Source: Mycobacterium hubeiense (GTDB lineage Bacteria > Actinomycetota > Actinomycetes > Mycobacteriales > Mycobacteriaceae). From it: a stretch of 40,763 nucleotides of DNA. Below are positions 16,957-24,089 of the stretch, in pieces. The DNA lies in assembly GCF_002838065.1 (NCBI RefSeq), contig NZ_PIZU01000037.1:7185-47947 (forward strand), written 5' to 3'. The translations under genes and the position numbers were made by a program. The notes below the pieces were generated by a model. That model did no database searches, was not told the origin of the DNA, and saw only the letters and a program-made list of their open reading frames with translations. Numbering within the stretch: the first letter of the stretch is position 1; each line of letters starts with the position of its first letter.

Positions 16957-17384
16957 GTCTGGTCCTTCCAGAAGTTGGCTAGACCCGCGCGGACGGCTTC
17001 GACGTCGTCCGGGGTTCCCATCAGTTCGAAGCGATAGAGATACGGAACGCCGCACTTGCGGGATACCACTTCACCCGCATACGCGAATTCGGCGCCGAAG
17101 TTGTTGTTGCCCGCGGCGATGACGCCGCGCAGCAGCGACCGGTTGTGCTCGTTGTTCAAGAACGCGATGACCTGTTTGGGGACATAGCCACCGTCGTTGA
17201 TGTCCGGGGTGGCCCGTCCACCGCCGTACGTGGGCAGCACCAACACGTACGGCAGGTCGACCTCGATGCGGCCGTGCAGCGGAATCCGGATCGCGGGCAA
17301 CCCCAGCTTCTGCACGAAGCGGTGCGTGTTCTCCGAAACGCTGGAGAAGTACACCAGGGTGTGATCACTCGGGCCCGGATTCAC
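16923..17384 (-). CDS. nrdI: Ribonucleotide reductase flavodoxin NrdI
   Basis: An FMN flavodoxin-like protein (153 residues) that supplies the oxidant for assembly of the dimanganese-tyrosyl cofactor of NrdF. The FMN phosphate loop is VYFSSVSENTHRF near the N-terminus, PTYGGG and the GNNNFGAEF segment lie mid-protein, and it ends CHQPSQLQSL as I remember for M. tuberculosis NrdI. I choose GTG 17384 over TTG 17396, because the TTG lies inside the sequence TTGGAGG that serves as ribosome site for the GTG. Its 3' end overlaps nrdE. Confidence 0.96.
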   Translation of the reverse strand: MNPGPSDHTLVYFSSVSENTHRFVQKLGLPAIRIPLHGRIEVDLPYVLVLPTYGGGRATPDINDGGYVPKQVIAFLNNEHNRSLLRGVIAAGNNNFGAEFAYAGEVVSRKCGVPYLYRFELMGTPDDVEAVRAGLANFWKDQTCHQPSQLQSL

Positions 17385-17409
17385 GACGGCCTCCAATTAC
17401 TGCTTCTGG

Positions 17410-17652
17410 TTATGCGGTGAGCGCGCCGGCGCCCGCCAGCGCCTTGATGCGATCGGGACGGAAACCCGACCAGTGCTCGTTACCGGCCACCACGACCGGG
17501 GCCTGCAGGTAGCCAAGCGCCATGACGTAGTCGCGGGCCTCGCTGTCCAGGCTGATGTCGACCTTCTCGTAGGCGATGCCCTGCTTGTCCAGCGCCTTGT
17601 AGGTGGCGTTGCACTGCACGCATGCGGGCTTGGTGTAGACGGTGACGGTCAC
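17410..17652 (-). CDS. nrdH: Glutaredoxin-like NrdH redoxin
   Basis: An 80-residue redoxin that reduces the C-terminal Cys pair of NrdE; its own disulfide is reduced by thioredoxin reductase. The active site is CVQC at residues 11-14, and the SGFRPD segment near the C-terminus is typical of NrdH. The start is GTG 17652 with GAGGAG about 10 nt upstream. It is the first gene of nrdHIE, with 25 nt to nrdI. It is expressed from the region upstream that carries a NrdR-like box. Confidence 0.97.
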   Translation of the reverse strand: MTVTVYTKPACVQCNATYKALDKQGIAYEKVDISLDSEARDYVMALGYLQAPVVVAGNEHWSGFRPDRIKALAGAGALTA

Positions 17653-18073
17653 GTCGTGCTGCTCCTCTGCGAACTAGACATGGACTGGCAACGGGTCAGG
17701 TACTGCTCATCGCTGTGGTTCAGCGACCCGAAGGCCCTCGAAATTCCGGCCGTCCGGGACCGCTCACCCGGTGGGTCTTTGAAGCCGACTCCGCCGGATT
17801 CTGGGCTCCGGCCGACCCTGGAAGGTACGTGTACCGCCGGGGGTCTGTCGGTGTTCAAAACACTACACCTAGTGGCCGACATTGCGAAGGGATACCAGAT
17901 GTTCTGAATAACATTTTTGAAATTCCCTGGTCGTAAGCCTAGTGATGGATTTGTGAACGGCGTGTCGCGCGACACAGCCGCAGCCGTGTCGCCGTGATGG
18001 CTTCAGGTCTACCACCGGGCACCGACATCCCCGACCCGTCACGGCGAGCAGCAAACCGTGCTACTACTGCCTC
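17653..18073 (-). promoter_or_regulatory. nrdHIE control region with NrdR-like boxes
   Basis: This 421-nt stretch has no convincing gene. ACACTACACCTAGTGG (17860-17875) is a good NrdR box. On the minus strand its TAGTGT could be the -10 element, with TTCGCA 17 nt upstream as -35, so NrdR would block the promoter. A weaker GC-rich candidate lies 31 nt away at 17829-17844, the spacing usual for paired NrdR boxes. The predicted leader to nrdH is about 200 nt. I found no recognisable cobalamin riboswitch motif in it. Confidence 0.65.
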
Positions 18074-18952
18074 ATGCTGCTGATCACCGGGCCGACGGGC
18101 AATGTCGGTCATGAACTCGTCGACCTGCTCGACCGCCGGGCGGACGGCCCCGCGTGGCGCATCGCGAGTCGCCATCCCGACCAGCTGCCGAGCACCGGCA
18201 CGGCGGACGTGGCGAGGCTGGACTTCTTCGACCGCTCGACGTGGCAGCCCGCCTTGGCGGGCGTCGACGCGCTGTTCCTGTTGTTTCCGCTGCCGGGAAA
18301 CCGGGCCGCCCGGCAGGCGATCATCCCGTTCGTCGAGGCCGCCCAGGACGCCGGTTGCCGTCACGTCGTCTACGTGTCGGTGTTCGGCGCCGACCGCGCG
18401 TGGTTCATACCTCATTACAAGGTGGAGCGCGCGCTGCGCTCCAGCACGATGAGCTGGACGGTGTTGCGATGCAGCTTCTTCATGCAAAACCTGCATCGCA
18501 AGATCTCCACACACGGTGAGAACATCGCCGAGCGCGGTGAGCTGTTCATTCCGGCCGGCAACGGCCGCACCACGTTCATCGACGCCCGCGACGCCGCCGC
18601 CGTCGCCGCCCTCGCGCTCACCGATCCCGAGGCGCACCGCAACGCCACGTATCACCTCACCGGCCCCGAGGCGCTGACGATGACCGATGTCGCCGCGGCG
18701 CTGACGGCCGAGCTCGGCTATCCGATCGAGTACACCAACCCGAGCCTGATTGCGTTCGCCCGGCGCCTGCGTCGCCGCGGAGTCGGTTGGGACACCATCG
18801 GTTTCATGTCGGCGGTCTACACGCTGACCAAACTGGGTCAGAATCAGCAGATCACCGACGACGTCGAACGCCTACTCGGCAGACCGCCTCGCCCACTGAC
18901 CGAATTCCTCCACGACAACGCATGGCGCTGGCGCGAGCGCGTGTGGACTTAG
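18074..18952 (+). CDS. NmrA-like NAD(P)-binding protein
   Basis: A 292-residue atypical short-chain dehydrogenase of the NmrA/azoreductase-like group. The N-terminal nucleotide motif GPTGNVG is at residues 6-12; DALFLLFPLPGN and HVVYVSVFGAD follow, then YKVERAL where classical SDRs carry YxxxK. FIDARDAAAVAA and the YHLTGPEALTMTD segment are typical of this family. Members either reduce small molecules or act as NADP sensors; the substrate is unknown. It lies opposite nrdH and its stop overlaps that of the convergent FMN reductase by 4 nt (TTAG). Confidence 0.88.
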   Translation: MLLITGPTGNVGHELVDLLDRRADGPAWRIASRHPDQLPSTGTADVARLDFFDRSTWQPALAGVDALFLLFPLPGNRAARQAIIPFVEAAQDAGCRHVVYVSVFGADRAWFIPHYKVERALRSSTMSWTVLRCSFFMQNLHRKISTHGENIAERGELFIPAGNGRTTFIDARDAAAVAALALTDPEAHRNATYHLTGPEALTMTDVAAALTAELGYPIEYTNPSLIAFARRLRRRGVGWDTIGFMSAVYTLTKLGQNQQITDDVERLLGRPPRPLTEFLHDNAWRWRERVWT

Positions 18953-19515
18953 ACCGCGACGGGATTGCCCACTTCGGCGGCCAGCTTGCCGATCACATCG
19001 CGCAGATTGGCGACCAGTTCGGCGTTCTCGCGCGGGTGCTTGCCGTCGAGGGTCGCCACCGGCACCGAGAGCTTGACGTCCTCGATCACCCGCGGCCCGG
19101 CGATGCCGAACGACTTGCGGGTCTCGTCATGCGCCCACACGCCGCCGTACCGGCCCAGCGCCGCGCCGATCACGGCCAGCGGCTTGTCCTTGAGCGCGCT
19201 GTTGCCGAAGGGCCGCGACAGCCAGTCGATGGCGTTCTTGAGCACACCGGGGATGCTGCCGTTGTATTCGGGAGTGACGACGAGCGCGGCGTCGGCTTCG
19301 CCGGCCACCTGCCGCAGCGCCCGCCCCGGCTCGGCCACCTGATCGTTGTCGCTGTCCTCGTTGTAGAACGGCCGCTCACCGAGCCGGTCGAACAGCCGCA
19401 GCCGCACGCCTTCGGGGGCTTCCTGGATGGCAAGTTCGGCGATCTGCCGATTCACCGAGCCCGCGCGCAGGCTGCCCACCAAGACCAGAACTTCAGTTTC
19501 CGAGCTTTCCGGCAT
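18949..19515 (-). CDS. NADPH-dependent FMN reductase / quinone reductase-like
   Basis: A 188-residue flavodoxin-fold reductase (Rv3054c-like). The FMN phosphate loop is GSLRAGSVNRQ at the N-terminus, and PEYNGSIPGVLKNAIDW is the family signature. It probably reduces quinones or flavins with NADPH and may protect against electrophile stress. ATG 19515 is used, since an upstream extension would be Arg-rich and has no ribosome site. It is divergent from a TetR gene across a perfect dyad, so that TetR is the likely repressor. Confidence 0.92.
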   Translation of the reverse strand: MPESSETEVLVLVGSLRAGSVNRQIAELAIQEAPEGVRLRLFDRLGERPFYNEDSDNDQVAEPGRALRQVAGEADAALVVTPEYNGSIPGVLKNAIDWLSRPFGNSALKDKPLAVIGAALGRYGGVWAHDETRKSFGIAGPRVIEDVKLSVPVATLDGKHPRENAELVANLRDVIGKLAAEVGNPVAV

Positions 19516-19565
19516 CTCCGAGTTTCCCTTTCGATCGCGTGGTGTGGATCTTCGCACGAGCTAAC

Positions 19566-19579
19566 CGGACCATGGTCCG
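19566..19579. promoter_or_regulatory. TetR operator between FMN reductase and TetR
   Basis: CGGACCATGGTCCG is a perfect 14-bp palindrome, 30 nt before the TetR start and 51 nt before the reductase start. It is of the GGACC/GGTCC type often bound by TetR dimers. Confidence 0.7.
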
Positions 19580-19608
19580 ATTTATTCCGGCTGAGTTAAA
19601 GTGCAGAG

Positions 19609-20217
19609 GTGAGCGCCATCGACCGGCTGACCGGGCTGCCGGTGTCCGATGCCGCACCACATGAGCGAGGCGACGCCGCCCGCAATCGCACGCTGCTGCT
19701 GGACGCCGCGCGGCGGCTCATCGCCGAGCGGGGCGCCGAGGCGGTCAGCACCGACGATATTGCCGCGGCCGCCGGCGTCGGCAAGGGCACGCTGTTTCGC
19801 CGATTCGGCAGCCGGTCGGGCCTGATGATGGTGCTGCTCGATGAGGACGAGCGCGCCCATCAGCAGGCGTTCATGTTCGGCCCGCCACCACTCGGGCCCG
19901 GCGCTCCCCCGCTGCGACGGCTCCTGGCCTACGGGCGGGACCGACTGGCATTCGTCCACACCCACCACGCACTGCTGTCCGACGCGAACCGGGACCCGCA
20001 GCTGCGGTTCAGCCCGCCGGCCACGCTGCACCACGCCCATGTGCGCATGCTGCTCGAGGCGGCGGGCACCACCGGCGATCTCGACGCGCAGGCCGATGCC
20101 CTGCTCGCGCTGTTGGACGCCGACTACATCGAACATCAACTGAGTGATCGTGGGCTGACCCTCGATGCGCTGGGCGACGCGTGGGAGAGCGTGGCCCGCA
20201 AGCTGTGCGGGCAATGA
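19609..20217 (+). CDS. TetR family regulator (Rv3055-like)
   Basis: A 202-residue one-component regulator. The helix-turn-helix is VSTDDIAAAAGVGKGTLFRRF at about residues 46-66, followed by a helical ligand domain. It starts with GTG 19609, which overlaps the only purine-rich site (GAGGTG); the message may be leaderless, with TTAAAG just upstream. Its stop overlaps the dinB2 ATG (ATGA), so it is translationally coupled to the polymerase. Together with the palindrome at 19566 it probably controls its own operon and the divergent FMN reductase. Confidence 0.93.
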   Translation: MSAIDRLTGLPVSDAAPHERGDAARNRTLLLDAARRLIAERGAEAVSTDDIAAAAGVGKGTLFRRFGSRSGLMMVLLDEDERAHQQAFMFGPPPLGPGAPPLRRLLAYGRDRLAFVHTHHALLSDANRDPQLRFSPPATLHHAHVRMLLEAAGTTGDLDAQADALLALLDADYIEHQLSDRGLTLDALGDAWESVARKLCGQ

Positions 20218-21254
20218 GTCGCTGGGTCCTGCACGTCGATCTCGACCAGTTCCAGGCGGCGGTCGAAGTGCGCCGCCATCCCGAACTCGCTGGCCTGCCA
20301 ATCATTGTCGGCGGTAATGGGGATCCGACCGAGCCCCGCAAGGTCGTCACGTGCGCGTCCTACCCGGCGCGGGAGTTCGGTGTGCACGCGGGCATGGCGC
20401 TGCGCACCGCGGCGCGCAAGTGCCCGGATGCGACGTTTCTGCCGCTGGACACCGCCGCCTACGACGAGGCCTCCGAAGAAGTGATGAGCCTGCTTCGCGA
20501 TTTCGGTCACCCCGTGGAGGTGTGGGGCTGGGACGAGGCGTATCTCGGTGCGGAGGTTGACGATCCGGTCGAGCTGGCCGAGCGAATCCGCACCGTTATC
20601 GCGGCCGAAACCGGTCTGTCGTGTTCGGTGGGCATCAGCGACAACAAACAGCGCGCCAAGGTCGCTACCGGATTCGGCAAGCCGGCCGGCGTCTTCATGC
20701 TCACCGATGAGAACTGGATGGCCGTGATGGGCGACCGTCCGGTCGACGCGCTGTGGGGTGTCGGCCCCAAGACCGCCAAAAAGCTTGCCGGAATGGGTAT
20801 CACCACCGTCGCCGATCTCGCCGCCACCGACGCCACCACCCTCACGTCGGCGTTCGGGCCGACGACGGGACTGTGGATCCTGTTGCTGGCCAAGGGCGGC
20901 GGTGATACTAACGTCAGCGCCGAACCGTGGGTGCCGCGATCCCGCAGCCACGTCGTCACCTTTCCCCGCGACCTGACCGATCGCGGCGAGATGACGACCG
21001 CCGTAACGGAATTGGCGCAGCGGGCGCTCGCCGAGGTGGTGGCACAGGACCGCATCGTGACCCGCGTGGCCGTCACCCTGCGGACCAACACCTTCTACAC
21101 CCGCACCAAGATCCGCAAACTCGACGAGCCCAGCACCGACCAGGCCGTCATCACCGCTGCGGCACTGCGGGTGTTCGAGCTGTTCGAATTCGACCGGCCT
21201 GTCCGGCTTTTGGGTGTCCGGCTCGAGCTCGCACCACCACCGGGCGGCTACTGA
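20214..21254 (+). CDS. dinB2: Y-family DNA polymerase DinB2
   Basis: A 346-residue translesion polymerase of the mycobacterial DinB2 group (Rv3056/DinP-like, same length). Catalytic acids are Asp9 and Asp11 in VDLDQF, and Asp107/Glu108 in GWDEAYL. The PRKVVTCASYPAR finger segment and a GVGPKTAKKL helix-hairpin-helix are present. No C-terminal beta-clamp motif is obvious. Residue 14, the steric-gate position that is aromatic in most Y-family enzymes and Leu in the characterised mycobacterial DinB2, is Gln here. ATG 20214 gives a 4-nt overlap with the TetR stop. Confidence 0.95.
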   Translation: MSRWVLHVDLDQFQAAVEVRRHPELAGLPIIVGGNGDPTEPRKVVTCASYPAREFGVHAGMALRTAARKCPDATFLPLDTAAYDEASEEVMSLLRDFGHPVEVWGWDEAYLGAEVDDPVELAERIRTVIAAETGLSCSVGISDNKQRAKVATGFGKPAGVFMLTDENWMAVMGDRPVDALWGVGPKTAKKLAGMGITTVADLAATDATTLTSAFGPTTGLWILLLAKGGGDTNVSAEPWVPRSRSHVVTFPRDLTDRGEMTTAVTELAQRALAEVVAQDRIVTRVAVTLRTNTFYTRTKIRKLDEPSTDQAVITAAALRVFELFEFDRPVRLLGVRLELAPPPGGY

Positions 21255-21256
21255 CG

Positions 21257-22447
21257 ATGCTGCAGACCGTCGCCATCCGTGGATACCGCTCATTGCGCGA
21301 GGTGATCCTGCCGTTGCGTCGGCTCACCGTCATCACGGGTGCCAACGGCACCGGCAAGTCGTCGGTGTACCGCGCACTGCGCCTGCTGGCGGACTGCGGA
21401 CGCGGTGAGGTGATCGGCTCGCTGGCCCGCGAAGGTGGCGTGCAGTCGGTGTTGTGGGCCGGTCCCGAGCAACCCAGCGGTGCCCGTCGCACCGGCAAGG
21501 TCGAGGGCACCGTCCGCGGCCGACCGGTTTCGCTCGAACTCGGCTTCGCCTCAGACGATTTCGGTTATCTGGTCGATCTCGGCCTACCGCAGATGGCCGG
21601 GCACAACTCGCTGTTCGGGCTGGACCCGGAGATCAAACAGGAAGCGGTGTTCGTCGGACCCGTACAGCGGGCCGGTTCGACGCTGGTGCGCCGCACGCGC
21701 GAGTTCGCCGAGGCCAGTTCCGAATCCGGTCGGGGTTTCGACGAGCTCACCCGCTCGCTGCCCGCATATCGCAGCGTCCTCGCCGAATATGCCCATCCGG
21801 GAGCACATCCCGAACTCGCCGCCGTTCGGGACCGGCTGCGCGGCTGGCGGTTCTACGACGGCTTCCGCGTCGACGCCGATGCGCCCGCGCGGCGGCCCCA
21901 GGTCGGCACCCGCACGCCGGTGTTGTCCGACGACGGCAGCGACCTGGCCGCCGCGATCCAGACGATCATCGAGGCCGGCTTCGACGACCTGCAACGCTCG
22001 GTGGCCGACGCCTTCGACGGGGCCACGGTGTCGGTGGCCGTCCACGACGGCCTCTTCGACGTGCAACTCCAACAGCGCGGCATGCTGCGGCCGCTGCGCT
22101 CTGCCGAATTGTCGGACGGCACATTGCGATTCCTGCTCTGGGCTGCCGCATTGCTCAGCCCGCAACCGCCGTCGCTGATGGTGTTGAACGAGCCGGAGAC
22201 GTCGCTGCATCCTGACCTGGTGCGGCCGCTGGCGACGTTGATCCGCACAGCCGCAGCGCAGACCCAGGTCGTGGTGGTCACCCACTCGCGGGCCATGCTG
22301 GAGTTCCTCGACACCGCACCCCTCGCCGAAGCAGTCGAAGGCGATGGCGACGCCGTGGAGGTCGGACTGTACAAGGACTTCGGCGAGACGAAGGTCGTCG
22401 GACTCGGCCTGCTCACCACCCCGCCGTGGGAGTGGGGCAAACGCTAG
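21257..22447 (+). CDS. AAA/ABC-type ATPase (AAA_21, COG4637-like)
   Basis: A 396-residue SMC/RecF-like ATPase. Walker A is GANGTGKSS (residues 28-36), the ABC signature is ELSDGTLRF, and Walker B is LMVLNEPETSLHPD, followed by a switch His in THSRAM. The NEPE form of Walker B is normal for this family. No nuclease or transmembrane domain is seen. It begins 2 nt after dinB2, so it belongs to the same operon. A role in DNA repair or DNA-end handling is inferred from this position. Its stop overlaps that of the convergent SDR by 4 nt (CTAG). Confidence 0.9.
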   Translation: MLQTVAIRGYRSLREVILPLRRLTVITGANGTGKSSVYRALRLLADCGRGEVIGSLAREGGVQSVLWAGPEQPSGARRTGKVEGTVRGRPVSLELGFASDDFGYLVDLGLPQMAGHNSLFGLDPEIKQEAVFVGPVQRAGSTLVRRTREFAEASSESGRGFDELTRSLPAYRSVLAEYAHPGAHPELAAVRDRLRGWRFYDGFRVDADAPARRPQVGTRTPVLSDDGSDLAAAIQTIIEAGFDDLQRSVADAFDGATVSVAVHDGLFDVQLQQRGMLRPLRSAELSDGTLRFLLWAAALLSPQPPSLMVLNEPETSLHPDLVRPLATLIRTAAAQTQVVVVTHSRAMLEFLDTAPLAEAVEGDGDAVEVGLYKDFGETKVVGLGLLTTPPWEWGKR

Positions 22448-23298
22448 CGCGATGGACGCAACGCCCGGGTGAACAGCACGTTGACCTGACGCATCGCCAC
22501 ACTGTAGGGCCACCACGCGACACGCTTGAAGGCGTACAGCGCGCGGATGTCGGCCGACGTGTAGATCAGGAAGCGGTTCTTGCGCACGCCGGCGAGGATC
22601 TTGTCGGCGGCCTTCTCCGGTGAGACGGCATGTCCGGCAAAGCGATCCACCCACTTCTGCACCCTGGGGTCCTCACGGTCCACGCCCGCGATCTGAACCG
22701 TTTGCACCAGACCGGTTTTCACCGCGCCGGGCACCACGACCGACACACCGATGCGATGGCGGGCCAGGTCGAACCGCAGCACTTCGGAGAGTCCGCGCAA
22801 CCCGTATTTGCTTGCGCTGTAAGCACTGTGCCACGGCAGCGCCACCAGCCCGGCCGCCGAGGACACATTGACCAGATGCCCACCGCGGCCCGCGGCCACC
22901 ATCGGCGGCAGGAACTCCTCGATGACGTGGATCGGGCCCATCAGGTTGATGTCGATCATCGAGCGCCAATGCTGATGGGTGAGCTGATCGACTGTGCCCC
23001 AGGCCGATACGCCGGCGATGTTCATCACCACGTCCATCGCCGGATGCGCGGTGTGGATGTCGGCGGCGAAGTCGGCGACCGCGTCGAAGTCCGAGATGTC
23101 CAGGGCCCGATGCTCGGCGACTGTCGCCCCCAATGCGCGGGCGTCGTCGACCGTCGCCGCCAATCCGTCGGCGTCGCGGTCGGTCAGATACAACTCGGCG
23201 CCCTCGGCGGCCAGTTTCAGCGCGGTCGCACGCCCGATGCCGCTGGCGGCCCCGGTGATGAAACAACGTTTACCGGCGAACCCGCCCCTCTGCGCCAT
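22444..23298 (-). CDS. Short-chain dehydrogenase/reductase (Rv3057c-like)
   Basis: A 284-residue classical SDR. The cofactor motif TGAASGIG begins at residue 15, NIAG is at 93-96, and the catalytic set is Ser146/147, Tyr160 and Lys164 (YSASK). The C-terminal ~60 residues, with AFKRVAWWPYS, look like an amphipathic or membrane-associating extension. The substrate is unknown; lipid-like alcohols or ketones are plausible from the neighbouring cyp136. The TetR gene lies 23 nt upstream in the same direction, so the two are probably co-transcribed. Confidence 0.93.
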   Translation of the reverse strand: MAQRGGFAGKRCFITGAASGIGRATALKLAAEGAELYLTDRDADGLAATVDDARALGATVAEHRALDISDFDAVADFAADIHTAHPAMDVVMNIAGVSAWGTVDQLTHQHWRSMIDINLMGPIHVIEEFLPPMVAAGRGGHLVNVSSAAGLVALPWHSAYSASKYGLRGLSEVLRFDLARHRIGVSVVVPGAVKTGLVQTVQIAGVDREDPRVQKWVDRFAGHAVSPEKAADKILAGVRKNRFLIYTSADIRALYAFKRVAWWPYSVAMRQVNVLFTRALRPSR

Positions 23299-23321
23299 GC
23301 CGGTAACTTACCGTACCGCTG

Positions 23322-23957
23322 CTAAGCGTTTCGCAGATGCGATGCGCCCCAGATCGCGGCCACCCACAGCCGCTCCAGGGCGTCGACGGCACGTTTGGGA
23401 TCGGTGCCGCGGCCGACGAACGCGCTGTCGTGGGTGAGCGTCATCGTCGTCGTGGCCGCCAGTGTGCGCACCAGAGCCGGCAGATCGTCGGAGATCGGCT
23501 GCGCGTCGGGATCCTGCTCCAGCAGCGCCACCAGCTTGTCGATGATGGCGTCGTAGAAGTCGTCCATCATCTCCCGGATCTGCGCGTCCGTGTTGCGTGC
23601 GGCGGCGCAGGCGCTCAACACCGGATCGTCGTTGGCGTACACCGCGGCGGCGCTGCCGACCATGCGCCTCGCGAAGTCCGCGGGCTTCTCCCCCGGCTCA
23701 CGCGGGGCGAAGTGGTGGGTCAGGCTGTCGAGCAGATCACTGGCGTCCGCCAGGATCACCGCCAGTACGGCGTACTTCGAATCGAAGTAGAAGTAGAAGC
23801 CCGACCGCGCGACACCGGCCCGCTCGCTGATGGTGCTCACGGACAGATCGGCAAACGAGCGCTCGTGCAGTAACTCTCGCACCGCGGTCACGATGGCGTC
23901 GCGTTGCCGGTCGCCTCGACTGCGGCGAGCGTCGGGAACAGCGGACTCTGCGGTCAT
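23322..23957 (-). CDS. TetR family regulator (Rv3058c-like)
   Basis: A 211-residue regulator divergent from cyp136. The helix-turn-helix is LSVSTISERAGVARSGFYFYF near residues 38-58, and the rest is helical. ATG 23957 is chosen; ATG 23975 is an alternative that adds six residues. A palindrome at 23995-24012 between it and cyp136 is the probable operator, so it likely represses both cyp136 and the SDR downstream of itself. Confidence 0.92.
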   Translation of the reverse strand: MTAESAVPDARRSRGDRQRDAIVTAVRELLHERSFADLSVSTISERAGVARSGFYFYFDSKYAVLAVILADASDLLDSLTHHFAPREPGEKPADFARRMVGSAAAVYANDDPVLSACAAARNTDAQIREMMDDFYDAIIDKLVALLEQDPDAQPISDDLPALVRTLAATTTMTLTHDSAFVGRGTDPKRAVDALERLWVAAIWGASHLRNA

Positions 23958-23994
23958 GGCACTAGACCTTCGCATCACGCCACACCAGAACAAA

Positions 23995-24012
23995 ACTTGA
24001 CATGCGTCAAGT
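23995..24012. promoter_or_regulatory. TetR operator between Rv3058c-like gene and cyp136
   Basis: Perfect 7-bp arms, ACTTGAC and GTCAAGT, separated by ATGC. The site is 37 nt before the TetR start and 77 nt before the cyp136 start. Confidence 0.7.
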
Positions 24013-24089
24013 CTGCCATCCAGGATGAAGATAGGAGTGACAACAGCCACAGTCACTCACAGTCATTTATTGGGCTTCAGGGAGCGTCG

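Noticed and set aside
16957..17055. N-terminal extension of NrdE by 33 residues
   Set aside because: It lies inside nrdI, is Arg/Ser-rich, and the GTG at 16956 has a good ribosome site and family alignment.
17649..17975. A 108-codon minus-strand frame upstream of nrdH
   Set aside because: It spans the NrdR-like box and probable promoter, has no ribosome site and no recognisable domain.
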